Below are positions 55,501 through 64,000 of a DNA stretch of 64,000 nt, in pieces. The stretch's first letter is position 1, and each line of letters opens with the position of its first letter. Position numbers and translations under genes: made by a program. Source of the stretch: CAWGYT01 sp963826795 (GTDB lineage Bacteria; Planctomycetota; Planctomycetia; Pirellulales; Pirellulaceae). The notes below the pieces were generated by a model that saw nothing but the letters and a program-made list of their open reading frames with translations, did not search any database and was not told where the DNA came from. Where the stretch lies: contig CAWGYT010000007.1 in NCBI GenBank assembly GCA_963826795.1, positions 225,497-289,496 on the forward strand. Reading direction: 5' to 3'.

Positions 55501-55882
55501 TTACGTTCGCATTCAACGCAACTTTCTGTCCCCCATGATGCTCGCCTTCGACATGCCCGCGCCCTTCAGCACGATGGGGAGGCGGAGCATTTCGAATGTC
55601 CCGGCCCAATCCCTGATCTTGATGAACGACGAGTTTGTGTGGCAACAGGCCGAAACCTGGGCCCGCCGGTTGCTCCGCGAAGTCCCGAACTCGGACCAAC
55701 GGCTCAGTGAGGCGTTCCTGGCAGCGTTCGGGCACCTCCCCTCGCCCGCTCAACAGGAACAGGTCCGAGACTTCGTAGCCCAGCAAGCCGCGTTGTACGA
55801 TGACTCGACGGAGTCGCTCTCCGTCTGGACTGACGTATGTCACGCGCTGATGAACGCCAAGGAATTTACGTACCTGTTTTAG
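52507..55882 (+). CDS. PSCyt1-DUF1549-DUF1553 (PSD1) planctomycete protein, two frame breaks
   Basis: The three parts lie in three frames but form one protein of about 1125 residues. A signal region is followed by PSCyt1 with a heme CxxCH (CYQCH near 79) and SLLISAVRYESFEMPP. The second part is DUF1549 with a second CxxCH (CARCHDHKFDP), and the third is DUF1553 (DDFGVMGEAPSHPNLLDWLA, VMSRTYRM). The frame breaks are near 53028-53036 (GAAGGGCGCAAGG) and 55108-55116 (TTCGGCGCGGTC); one added base at each restores WKGRKASHWAWQPI and LFGRGLVATVDDF. These proteins are a planctomycete hallmark, thought to act in polysaccharide use with sulfatases. Confidence 0.88.
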
Positions 55883-55950
55883 GTTTCGTTTTTGGTTTTG
55901 GTTTAGGTTTTGGTTTAGGTTTTGGTTTAGGTTTAGGTTACAGGTTTAGG
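55883..55950. repeat. Telomere-like GGTTTAGGTTTTGG tandem tract
   Basis: Begins right after the PSCyt stop. TTTTGG and TTTAGG hexamers alternate (12-bp period) at least three times, then degenerate. The + strand is G-rich, with paired GG runs spaced by TTTT/TTTA, so a two-quartet G-quadruplex is possible. It lies 50 bp before the DUF1501 gene. Confidence 0.9.
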
Positions 55951-55999
55951 TGTCGAGGTGCGTGATTGCCGCGCCCGGAAGCCCCAGGAACACCAGTTC

Positions 56000-57433
56000 A
56001 TGCATTGCCGGCGATTTCGACCGCTTCCACTCACCCGCCGCGAGTTGCTGCGAACGGCCGCAGGCGGTTTTGGCGCGGTGGCCCTGACCGCGTTACTGGA
56101 CGACACCAGCTCGGGCCGGGCCCGCGACGCAGTCGCTGACCGAGTCGGACGGCCGCATTTCGCGCCTCGGGCCAAGAGCGTGATCTTTTTGTACATGGAC
56201 GGCGGCCCTTCGCACATCGATACGTTCGACTACAAACCTTTGCTGGCGAAATTCGATGGGCAAGACCCGCATCAGGCCATGGGACACTTGGAGCCGACGC
56301 AGTTCAACAATATCGGCAAGGTCATGCAATCGCCCTGGAAGTTCCGGCGCTGCGGAGAAAGTGGCAATTGGGTCAGCGATCTTTTCCCGCAGCTATCCAG
56401 CCACCTTGACGAGTTGGCCTTCCTTAAGGGAATGACTTCCAAATTCTCGGAACATACCTTCGCGAATTATTTTCTGCATACGGGCTCGGGACTGCAGGGA
56501 CGCCCCAGCATGGGCGCTTGGGTGAGCTATGCGCTGGGCAGCGAGAATGAAAATCTACCCGGCTTCGTGGTCCTCAACGGCGGGTTGATTCCACCGGGCG
56601 GTTTAGACAATTTCAATTCCGGGTTCTTGCCGGCCAGCTTTCAAGGCTCAATTTTTCAACCCGGCGAACATCCCGTTGCCAACATCCGCGCACGGGAGAC
56701 GCAGGCCGCGCTGCAGCGCAGCAAACTCGACCTGGTTCGCAATCTCGATCAGCTCTCGATGGCATCGCGAAGCGCCGATCACGAGTTGGACGCGGCGATC
56801 GCCAACTACGAAACGGCCTTTCGCATGCAGGCGGCGGTTCCGGAGTTGATGCAGTTGGACGACGAGTCCGCTGCGACGCAGTCGATGTATGGATTCGACG
56901 ATCCGTGGGCCGGTACACAAACGTTCGCCCGACAGTGCCTCCTCGCGCGGCGCCTCGTCGAACGAGGGGTGCGTTTCGTCGAACTGACCTGCCCGGGCGG
57001 CAACGGAGATCGGTGGGATCAACATGGCAATCTCCGCGACGGCCATCAAAAAAACTGCCATACGGTGGACCAGCCGATTGCCGCACTCCTGACGGACCTG
57101 AAGCAGCGCGGCTTGCTCGATTCGACGCTCGTCGTCTGGACCGGCGAGTTCGGCAGGACGCCGTTTGCCCAGGGGCGCGATGGGCGGGATCACAACCCCT
57201 TCGGCTTCACGCTCTGGCTGGCCGGCGCTGGAGTCCGCGGCGGAACGTGCCATGGTGCCACCGACGAATGGGGTTATAAGGCCATCGATGGCAAGCTGGA
57301 GATCCACGACCTCCACGCGACAATGCTGCATTTGCTCGGCCTTAATCACGAGCACAGCACGTTTCGCTTTGGGGGACGTGACATGCGATTGACCGACGTC
57401 CATGGTCAGGTAGTCCACGAAATCCTGAGCTAG
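56000..57433 (+). CDS. DUF1501 family protein (Tat-type signal)
   Basis: A 477-residue protein. The N-terminus has RRELLRTAAGGFGAVALTALL, a Tat-type twin-arginine signal. Then FLYMDGGPSHIDTFDYKP, GRPSMGAWVSYALGSEN, TWTGEFGRTPFAQGRDGRDHNPFG and DEWGYKA are hallmark DUF1501 motifs, resembling alkaline-phosphatase/sulfatase folds. The start at 56000 is preferred over 55958 because the signal begins there. It is usually found next to DUF1549/1553 proteins, as here. Confidence 0.9.
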   Translation: MHCRRFRPLPLTRRELLRTAAGGFGAVALTALLDDTSSGRARDAVADRVGRPHFAPRAKSVIFLYMDGGPSHIDTFDYKPLLAKFDGQDPHQAMGHLEPTQFNNIGKVMQSPWKFRRCGESGNWVSDLFPQLSSHLDELAFLKGMTSKFSEHTFANYFLHTGSGLQGRPSMGAWVSYALGSENENLPGFVVLNGGLIPPGGLDNFNSGFLPASFQGSIFQPGEHPVANIRARETQAALQRSKLDLVRNLDQLSMASRSADHELDAAIANYETAFRMQAAVPELMQLDDESAATQSMYGFDDPWAGTQTFARQCLLARRLVERGVRFVELTCPGGNGDRWDQHGNLRDGHQKNCHTVDQPIAALLTDLKQRGLLDSTLVVWTGEFGRTPFAQGRDGRDHNPFGFTLWLAGAGVRGGTCHGATDEWGYKAIDGKLEIHDLHATMLHLLGLNHEHSTFRFGGRDMRLTDVHGQVVHEILS

Positions 57434-57468
57434 TGCGGCGTCACGGCCGGGATTTGGCGTTGGGAAAA

Positions 57469-57492
57469 GGGAATCCATCAGGGAATCCATCA
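57469..57492. repeat. 12-bp tandem duplication before the sulfatase gene
   Basis: GGGAATCCATCA twice, immediately followed by a partial third copy (GGGAAATCACC) that precedes the sulfatase ATG. Confidence 0.85.
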
Positions 57493-57503
57493 GGGAAATC
57501 ACC

Positions 57504-58955
57504 ATGAATCTGCCGACCGTTCGTCCACCGGGTCCCAGAGCTCGATCGACTTGGATCACGCGCTGGGCGTACCTGGTAATTGTGGGACTTGGACTTCTCG
57601 GTGGGTCGGCAACCGTGCCCCGTGCGCGGGCGGCGTCCCCGAACCTGATCCTGATTATGGCCGACGACCTGGGATACGGGGACCTGGGCTGCTATGGGCA
57701 GCAATCGATCCGTACGCCCAACCTGGATCGGATCGCCGCCGAAGGCATGCGATTCACCCAGTTTTACGCCGGATCCACGGTATGCGCCCCGTCCCGATGT
57801 GTGCTCATGACCGGGCTTCACACGGGCCATTGTTTCATTCGAGGCAATGGCAAGGACAATCTGCGCCCAGAGGACCTGACGGTCGCCGAAATTCTGCAGC
57901 GGGCCGGATATCGCACGGGCCTCGCAGGCAAATGGGGACTTGGACACGAAGCGTCCACCGGAATTCCCACACGCCAGGGGTTTGACTACTTCTACGGTTA
58001 TTTGGACCAGACTCACGCCCACAATTATTACCCGACCTTTTTGGTCCGCAACGACGAGCGGGTGGCAGTGCGAAACGTCGTGCCCCAGGAAGGCGCCTTC
58101 GGGCAGGGCGTAGCGACGGAGAAACGAGAATACAGCCACGACCTAATCATGGCCGAGGCGCTTGAGTTCATCCGTCGCCCCTCCCCGCAACCCTTCTTTC
58201 TCTACCTGGCGCTGACGATCCCACACGCGAACAATGAGGCCGGTCGGCGCGGGATGGAAGTCCCTGACTTGGAGGACTACGCGGACCGCCCCTGGCCGGC
58301 TCCTCAAAAAGCGCACGCGGCCATGATCGGACGGATGGATCGAGATATCGGCCGACTTCTCAGCCTGCTTCAGGAATTAAAATTGGATGATCAGACCGTG
58401 ATCTTGTTCACGTCCGACAACGGTCCCCATCGCGAGGGTGGAAACGATCCCGACTTCGCCGATTCCAACGGCCCGCTTCGGGGGATCAAGCGATCGTTGC
58501 ACGAGGGCGGCATTCGCGTGCCCCTGTTGGCTCGCTGGCCAAACCGGATTTCTCCCGGAACAACGGCCGAGTGGATCGGCGGCTTTCAGGACATCCTGCC
58601 CACCTTGGCAGATTTGGCCGGGGCGGCCGACGGCGTCCCGACGGGTCTGGATGGCATTTCGTTTCTGCCCACGCTGCTAAGCCAGGCGGGCCAAGTCCAA
58701 CACGAATCCTTGTTCTGGGCTTTTTACGAACAAGGCGGAGCACGAGCGATCCGGCGCGGTCCTTGGAAGGCGGTGCAGCAGCCCTTCCAGAGCCCGCTGC
58801 GACTCTACAACTTGGAACAGGATCCAGGCGAAGCGAGGGATCTGGCCGGAGAGCATCCGGAGCTTGTCGCGCAATTGACTCAGGAAATGGAGGAGGCTTA
58901 CGCGCCGTCCGAACGCTGGCAGCTGCCAACACCCGGCGACACGCCGACCCGGTAG
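57504..58955 (+). CDS. Arylsulfatase-type sulfatase (formylglycine)
   Basis: A 483-residue exported enzyme. A signal segment ends near RARAASPN. MADDLGYGDLGCYG carries the metal Asp pair, CAPSRCVLMTG is the CxPSR site converted to formylglycine by a sulfatase-maturation enzyme, and SDNGPHREGGNDP, LHEGGIRVPL and a C-terminal small domain complete the family. Planctomycetes use such enzymes to desulfate algal polysaccharides; the substrate is not deducible. Clustered with DUF1501 and PSCyt. Confidence 0.94.
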   Translation: MNLPTVRPPGPRARSTWITRWAYLVIVGLGLLGGSATVPRARAASPNLILIMADDLGYGDLGCYGQQSIRTPNLDRIAAEGMRFTQFYAGSTVCAPSRCVLMTGLHTGHCFIRGNGKDNLRPEDLTVAEILQRAGYRTGLAGKWGLGHEASTGIPTRQGFDYFYGYLDQTHAHNYYPTFLVRNDERVAVRNVVPQEGAFGQGVATEKREYSHDLIMAEALEFIRRPSPQPFFLYLALTIPHANNEAGRRGMEVPDLEDYADRPWPAPQKAHAAMIGRMDRDIGRLLSLLQELKLDDQTVILFTSDNGPHREGGNDPDFADSNGPLRGIKRSLHEGGIRVPLLARWPNRISPGTTAEWIGGFQDILPTLADLAGAADGVPTGLDGISFLPTLLSQAGQVQHESLFWAFYEQGGARAIRRGPWKAVQQPFQSPLRLYNLEQDPGEARDLAGEHPELVAQLTQEMEEAYAPSERWQLPTPGDTPTR

Positions 58956-59064
58956 GCGACACCCCGCGCGCCCCTCCACTCGTCGAAGGCTGCCACAGGT
59001 CAGTTCAAAGAGGGTGACGTCCCCGAGACCGGCACGGGACGACTGTCGTATCTTCTTGGGGAGA

Positions 59065-60177
59065 ATGCGGATGACGGATCACACCATGGAAATCGCGGCC
59101 TGTCGCGCGCGCCAGAAGCGTCTGCTGGAGGTTATGCACCAACGCGATCTCGATCTGGTGATCGTGACCCAAGCCGAGCACGTCCAGTATCTCATCGGCC
59201 CGCGTTTCCCTTGGACATTCGCCTCGTGTGCGGCACTGACTGCCGGTGGGCACGCCATCCTGGTCGGCCCCGAACATCGGATTCCCGACGTGAACGCGGC
59301 TGATGAGGTCCACACCTTTGAGGCACGCTGGCATTCGACACTCCGCAACGACCAGCGTCAGGCCGCGACCCAAGTCCTTCAGCGGGCACTCGCGACCCAC
59401 GTTACCGAATCTCGTCTGGGCGTTGAGTTTAGTGTCTTCACCCGCCACTTCGATTGGTCGGCGGAGTTGGTGGATATCGAGGCGGACCTGTTCCGCCTGC
59501 GACGCCGCAAGGACGCCCTCGAATTGGAACGGCTAACCCGTGCCATCGAAGCCACCGAACGGATGTACCTACGAGCTCGCGAACTGATCCAGCCGGGCGT
59601 GAATGAGCTGGATGTCTACAACGAGTTGCAATCGGTCGCGGTCCGCGAGTTGGGCGAACCGCTGACCGGGACCGGCAACGACTACCAGTGCGCTTCACGC
59701 GGCGGCCCACCGCGGAATCGACGCGCCGCCGCCGGGGAACTGTACATCCTCGACCTGGGCCCCGCCTACCGCGGCTATTTTGCCGACAACGCTCGGACGA
59801 TCGCGGTCACCGACCCCAGCGAACTCCAATATTCGGCCTGGCAACGCGTCGTCGACGTGTTTCAATTGATCGAAGAAGAAGTCCGACCCGGCGTCAGCGC
59901 CCGCACCCTGTTTGAGCGTGTCCAGCAACAGTTGGATCAATCGCCGGAGGGAGTCTTTAACCATCATCTCGGCCATGGAATTGGTCTCTTTCCGCACGAG
60001 GCGCCCCACCTGAATCCTCACTGGGACGATTGCTTCGAGACAGGCGACGTGTTTGCAGCGGAACCGGGCCTCTACGCGGCGGAATTGCGAGCCGGACTGC
60101 GGCTCGAAAATGACTACCGCGTCACAGAAAACGGAGTCGAACGATTGACCAACTTCCCTCTCGAGTTAAAGCTATAG
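59065..60177 (+). CDS. M24 metallopeptidase (Xaa-Pro aminopeptidase-type)
   Basis: A 370-residue protein with an N-terminal creatinase-like domain and a C-terminal pita-bread domain. All five metal ligands are seen: Asp in LDLGPAY, Asp in ADNARTI, His in HHLGHGIG, Glu in AEPGLY and Glu in RLENDY. The preferred ATG at 59065 has GGGGAG upstream; 59071 and 59086 are other choices. Expected to cleave Xaa-Pro peptides in the cytoplasm. Confidence 0.9.
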   Translation: MRMTDHTMEIAACRARQKRLLEVMHQRDLDLVIVTQAEHVQYLIGPRFPWTFASCAALTAGGHAILVGPEHRIPDVNAADEVHTFEARWHSTLRNDQRQAATQVLQRALATHVTESRLGVEFSVFTRHFDWSAELVDIEADLFRLRRRKDALELERLTRAIEATERMYLRARELIQPGVNELDVYNELQSVAVRELGEPLTGTGNDYQCASRGGPPRNRRAAAGELYILDLGPAYRGYFADNARTIAVTDPSELQYSAWQRVVDVFQLIEEEVRPGVSARTLFERVQQQLDQSPEGVFNHHLGHGIGLFPHEAPHLNPHWDDCFETGDVFAAEPGLYAAELRAGLRLENDYRVTENGVERLTNFPLELKL

Positions 60178-60300
60178 ACTCAGCCGCGCCGCCCGGGTCC
60201 AAATCTCGGAAACTGGAGACCGGGGTATCGGACGCCGGTGTGATCGGGTTCGAAGAACCGCCTGAACGTGGTGGCTAACTTGGATTCAGGAGTAGGCGTC

Positions 60301-60858
60301 ATGCGTTACTTGAAAGGATCGCTCTTAGTCGCATCGCCGCACCTCCCCGATCCGAATTTCTATCGAACGGTCGTGTTGATGGTTGAGCACACCGAAGAAG
60401 GCGCGTTTGGCCTGGTCCTCAATCGCGTGTGCGATGCACGACTGGATGACGTCTGGAACAGCGTCGGAGGCACCCGCTGTCACAGCGACCAATTCCTGCG
60501 TGTCGGAGGTCCTGTCGAAGGTCCCCTGATGGCCCTTCACACGCTTACGAATCTGGAGGGCATCGAGGTGATTCCCAAGGTTTACTTCTCCTCGCAGAAG
60601 AGTGACCTCGAATTTCTAGTCGAACACCCCGAACCGCCGTTTCATATGTTCAGCGGCTATGCGGGCTGGGGGCCTCATCAATTGGAAGAGGAAATGCAAC
60701 GCGGCGGGTGGCTGACCACTCCAGCCCACTGGGAACACGTCTTTGCGCGAGACGACGATGACGAGCTTTGGCGGCGAGTGACCCACGAGATTGGGGCTGA
60801 GATTACGAACCAGACACTGAAGATTCGCCACGCGCCAATCGACCCCCGCAATAACTGA
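60301..60858 (+). CDS. AlgH/UPF0301 family protein
   Basis: A 185-residue protein: LKGSLLVASPHLPDPNFYRTVVLMVEHTEEGAFGLVLNR at the start, FLRVGGPVEG near 72 and FSGYAGWGPHQLEEEM near 120, all hallmark motifs. AGGAG lies nine bases before the ATG; the frame continues to 60268. The family is widely conserved but poorly understood. Convergent with the FabH-like gene. Confidence 0.92.
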   Translation: MRYLKGSLLVASPHLPDPNFYRTVVLMVEHTEEGAFGLVLNRVCDARLDDVWNSVGGTRCHSDQFLRVGGPVEGPLMALHTLTNLEGIEVIPKVYFSSQKSDLEFLVEHPEPPFHMFSGYAGWGPHQLEEEMQRGGWLTTPAHWEHVFARDDDDELWRRVTHEIGAEITNQTLKIRHAPIDPRNN

Positions 60859-60896
60859 TTCATTCACGGCGGGGCGACGGGGGCCAACGCCAGGGT

Positions 60897-61892
60897 TCAG
60901 GCGGGTGTCCAGACGCATCCGGCCCAGGACCAGCCCACGCCGAAGCCGATCAGTAGATTATTGGATCCAGACACGATCCGATTCTGGTGTCGAAGCTGAT
61001 CAATCAGAATGGGCAGCGTCGAGCTGACCGTATTGCCGCACTCCGCTAAACAGATTGGCAACTTTTCGTCCGTCAGACCCAGCCGCTGTTGCAATTGCTC
61101 AAGCATCTTCGACGTGGCCTGGTGCAACAAGTAGAGTTGGACCTCGTCCCGACTGAGTCCCGCCTGGGCCAGGATATCGCTGATCACCTGAGGAACGGCG
61201 CCGATCGTAAAATTCATGAGACTCGGACCGTCCATATAGAGCGCGCTCTTCCATCGCTTTCGATGGCGCGGGCGATGGGCATCGGCGGCCGGGCGAGCTC
61301 CACCTTCAGTCACCAGCAACGTGTCGGCACCCCGACCGTCGGTTCCAAATTGGAACGCCCGCAAGGTGGGCGAATCGACCGCGTCGATCAGGGTGGCGGC
61401 CGCCGCATCGCTGAAGATCGTCCGCAAGCTCCGGTCTTCCCGATCGATGTACTTCGAATAGGTCTCGGCAGTAATCAGGAGAACGCGCTGAACTGAGCCC
61501 GTGCGAATCAACCCGTCCGCCAGGGCCAACCCGTAAACAAAGCCCGAACAGCCCAGATTAAAGTCCATGGCGCCCGTGGTTGTTGGCAATCCGAGTCGCT
61601 CCTGCATCAGGCAGGCCGTCGTCGGCAGCGGATAGTCGGGGGTCTGCGTGCACAGCATCAGGAAGTCAATGGACTGCGGGTCCACACTGTACTGGTCGAA
61701 CAGCTTCTGCGCGGCCTGGCAACCCAGGTCCGAAGCGCATTCGCCTGGCGCGGCGAGATAACGCTGGCGGATCCCCGTCTTGGAGCTGATCAGCGGGACG
61801 TTCCAATCGGGAAACTCAACCGCCAGCTGGTCGTTCGTATCCACCGTTTCAGGAAAGTGCACCGCGATGGGGCCAAGAGCTGCGTATGGCAC
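60897..61892 (-). CDS. 3-oxoacyl-[ACP] synthase III (FabH-like ketosynthase)
   Basis: A 331-residue thiolase-fold enzyme. Catalytic residues are Cys115 (NLGCSGF), His257 (LLHQATS) and Asn287 (CGNTVSS), in the expected order. FabH-like proteins start fatty-acid synthesis or make special acyl groups; with no other fab genes here, an acyl-decoration or pathway-specific role is as likely. Partner candidates are the exopolysaccharide genes and the CpsB-type gene next door. Confidence 0.9.
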   Translation of the reverse strand: MPYAALGPIAVHFPETVDTNDQLAVEFPDWNVPLISSKTGIRQRYLAAPGECASDLGCQAAQKLFDQYSVDPQSIDFLMLCTQTPDYPLPTTACLMQERLGLPTTTGAMDFNLGCSGFVYGLALADGLIRTGSVQRVLLITAETYSKYIDREDRSLRTIFSDAAAATLIDAVDSPTLRAFQFGTDGRGADTLLVTEGGARPAADAHRPRHRKRWKSALYMDGPSLMNFTIGAVPQVISDILAQAGLSRDEVQLYLLHQATSKMLEQLQQRLGLTDEKLPICLAECGNTVSSTLPILIDQLRHQNRIVSGSNNLLIGFGVGWSWAGCVWTPA

Positions 61893-62203
61893 GTGTGAGA
61901 TGCCCCTTCGGCTAAAGTCGGAAACAACACACCCGCCGTCGGTCTCGGCACCAACCGGACAAGCTTCTCCGCAGGCAACACTTGTTTCGACCGGGTCAAT
62001 CCCGGCAGCAAATCCGGGGCTTTCCGCGAAGAACCGCCGCAGGCCATCTTACCTTGACCCATGACCACCGACCTCGCTAGACTCCGCCACCGGGTGTATT
62101 ACATCGAAACTCGTGCCGTCCGGCAAGAGGGCAAGTGGCAGGGGACGCGTCCCGCGGGAACTGGCCATCGGGCCTGGCACAGAGGGTTTTGGGATCGAGC
62201 GAC

Positions 62204-62983
62204 ATGATTGACATTCATTGCCATCTGTTACCGGAAATTGACGACGGTCCCAGGAGTTGGGCCGAGTCGCTCGAGATGGCCGAGCTGGCCTTGGCGGCGG
62301 GCACAACGGCCATCGTGGCCACTCCGCATCAGTTGGGAAACTACCACCACAACGGGCCTCAGCAGATCCGCGCCGGCGTCGTCCGGTTGCGTCAAGAGCT
62401 GGCCCTAGCGGGACTCAACCTCCAGGTTTTCGCGGGGGCAGATGTGCGTATCGAGCCCGACCTCACGGCCCGAATCCAGGCCGATGAAGTCCTCACCCTG
62501 GCGGATCGCCGGTGCCACGTGTTGCTCGAATTACCGCATGAGTTGTACTTCCCGCTCGAACCGCTGCTGGGTCAGCTCAAGTCGATCGGCGTGACAGGCA
62601 TCCTTTCGCACCCAGAGCGAAACCGCGGGATCTTGGACGACGCCTCCTGCCTCCCGTCACTGCGGAATGCCGGGTGCCTGATGCAAGTGACCGCCAGCAG
62701 CCTGGTGGGCGGATTCGGCCCGGCCAGCCAGCAATTGGCCGAAACGATGTTGCGATCCGGTTGGATTGACGTCCTGGCCAGCGACGGACATGGCGTCTCG
62801 CGACGACGCCCGCGTCTGGACGCAGCCTTTCGGCGCGTCGCCGAGCTCACCGATGAATCCACGGCGCGTCGACTCTGCATCGAGAATCCGGCCCGGATTT
62901 GCCAGGGCGAGGTGGTCCCCACCCATCGGTCACCGCATCCCGGCAAGCGACGCGCGTGGTTGAGTCTGGCGAGACGAACCTGA
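62204..62983 (+). CDS. CpsB/YwqE-type tyrosine-protein phosphatase (PHP domain)
   Basis: A 259-residue metal-dependent PHP protein: MIDIHCHLLPEIDDGP (residues 1-16), VATPHQLGNYHH near 40, ILSHPERN near 128 and ASDGHG near 187 supply the metal ligands. In Gram-positive bacteria CpsB dephosphorylates the BY-kinase CpsD. The only BY-kinase in this window is 59 kb away (1176-3554), so pairing is inference. The start at 62204 begins the conserved motif; the frame extends to 62135. Confidence 0.88.
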   Translation: MIDIHCHLLPEIDDGPRSWAESLEMAELALAAGTTAIVATPHQLGNYHHNGPQQIRAGVVRLRQELALAGLNLQVFAGADVRIEPDLTARIQADEVLTLADRRCHVLLELPHELYFPLEPLLGQLKSIGVTGILSHPERNRGILDDASCLPSLRNAGCLMQVTASSLVGGFGPASQQLAETMLRSGWIDVLASDGHGVSRRRPRLDAAFRRVAELTDESTARRLCIENPARICQGEVVPTHRSPHPGKRRAWLSLARRT

Positions 62984-63057
62984 GCGTGCACCGGATTTGC
63001 CAAGTTGACGGACGATCGGACCCCGTTAGTGTCAACTCAATGCGAGGAGTCAAGCGA

Positions 63058-63882
63058 ATGACGAGCCGGCCGTGGCAACCCGCCGACCAGCCGATTGGCC
63101 GGCGTCGCTGGCTGCGAAATGTGTTGACAACCGCCTGCCTGGGATGCGGGTGCCCTCCGGCGCGAGGCGCCGAATGGCCCTCCCAGTGGCAATTAGGTTC
63201 AATGATCTACCACGCCGACTTTCATTTGGCACCCGAAGCCGAGATCGTGCAGGAGACGGTCACGCTCCGCCGTACGATTCCCACCGACTTGAAGCTGGTC
63301 GCGAGCCAAGAACCGATCTACCTGTATCTCTTTCGCCAGCAGGCCACCTATCGCCGCTACCTGCAGGAGTACTTTCCGAATGTCCCTGAGCGACGTGCGC
63401 TGTTTATCAAGCAACGAGGCCCCGGGATGGTGTTCGCGTTTTACAGCGACGAACTGGCCGTTGACATTCGGCACGAGACGACGCATGCCGTCTTGCACAC
63501 GGCACTGCCGATGGTGCCGCTCTGGCTGGACGAAGGACTCGCCGAATACTTCGAGGTACCGACCTCCGCGCGTTACGCCGGATCGCCCCATCTCCGGTCG
63601 GTCCGACGCAACGTGCGCTGGTGGCGGCGACCGTCGCTGACCAAGCTGGAGGCGATCGACGACCTGACGGGCATGCAGAACAATCAATACCGAGATGCCT
63701 GGGCCTGGGTCCATTTCATGCTACACGGCCCGCCAATCGCCCGAGACGAGTTCCAATGCTATCTGGCCGACCTGCAAGCCCACACGCCCCCAGGAATTCT
63801 CAGTCGCCGGCTTCAGCGCCGCATGCCCGATCTGGATCGGCAATTCGCGAGGCATTTCGAACAGCTGCAGAAATCGGCCTGA
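63058..63882 (+). CDS. Zincin-like exported protein (DUF1570 type, HExxH)
   Basis: A 274-residue protein. A twin-arginine-like signal (RRRWLRNVLTTACLGCG) is followed by the mature domain, in which HETTHAVLHTALPMVPLWLDEGLAEYFE holds the HExxH zinc site and the downstream Glu of gluzincins. GAGGAG lies eight bases before the ATG at 63058; the frame is open to 62899. Predicted metal peptidase, periplasmic or surface. No known substrate. Confidence 0.85.
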   Translation: MTSRPWQPADQPIGRRRWLRNVLTTACLGCGCPPARGAEWPSQWQLGSMIYHADFHLAPEAEIVQETVTLRRTIPTDLKLVASQEPIYLYLFRQQATYRRYLQEYFPNVPERRALFIKQRGPGMVFAFYSDELAVDIRHETTHAVLHTALPMVPLWLDEGLAEYFEVPTSARYAGSPHLRSVRRNVRWWRRPSLTKLEAIDDLTGMQNNQYRDAWAWVHFMLHGPPIARDEFQCYLADLQAHTPPGILSRRLQRRMPDLDRQFARHFEQLQKSA

Positions 63883-64000
63883 GCCGAATCAGCATCGGCC
63901 GGAACGCGCCGGTCTCGATCTCTCGCTTGGTTCCCGAGGGGCTCCGCGGGCGGGAGATCATGGGCAGTTCGCCCGTCGAATTGGAAAACCCGGATCGGCT

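Overview
The window is about 64 kb of GC-rich DNA from a planctomycete, most likely a Pirellulales-type bacterium. The signature families are a split PSCyt1/DUF1549/DUF1553 protein beside a DUF1501 protein and a sulfatase, a BBP7-type outer-membrane barrel, two CsrA paralogues, an HExxH protein of the DUF1570 type, and many small proteins that resemble planctomycete-only families. Homology calls rest on motif recognition; no database search was possible.

Region 1 (1-15.6 kb) is an exopolysaccharide locus. A leftward block holds a Wzx-like flippase, two small carboxypeptidase-regulatory-like membrane proteins, a Wza-like export lipoprotein, a Wzc-like tyrosine autokinase and a CapD/FlaA1-like epimerase cut by the window edge. 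A rightward block holds a third carboxypeptidase-regulatory-like paralogue, an AsnB-type amidotransferase, three GT4 glycosyltransferases and a Wzy-like polymerase, and ends at a hairpin. A CpsB-type phosphatase and a FabH-like ketosynthase, possible partners, lie at the far end (61-63 kb).

Region 2 (15.7-31.3 kb) is mostly housekeeping: proC, efpL (yeiP), ettA, guaA, surE, eno, ribE and rsmA, plus a response regulator. It carries the most notable pair in the window. One is a SelW/Rdx gene with an in-frame UGA exactly at the CxxU position, followed by a hairpin of bacterial SECIS type. About 12 kb away is a tRNA-Sec (selC) with anticodon UCA, an 8-bp acceptor stem and a long variable arm. Together they indicate that this organism makes selenoproteins.

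Region 3 (31.3-51 kb) starts with a 0.9 kb gene-free stretch with degenerate repeats. It then has a FAAL-ACP-AONS fusion (a one-protein route to an amino-ketone lipid), the BBP7 barrel, a TraB/GumN-like protein, a sugar isomerase, a PQQ-propeller protein, arfB, two csrA genes, a lipase-like lipoprotein, nnrE, a diadenylate cyclase and planctomycete proteins of unknown role. Region 4 (51-64 kb) has a TPR protein, the PSCyt/DUF1501/sulfatase cluster, an M24 peptidase, an AlgH-family protein, FabH, CpsB and a zincin.

Ten reading-frame breaks occur in otherwise well-conserved genes between 16 and 55 kb (proC, ettA, guaA and others). Most are explained by a single missing base in a GC-rich run, so they look like sequencing or assembly errors rather than gene decay. 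Affected genes are given as full spans with the break noted.
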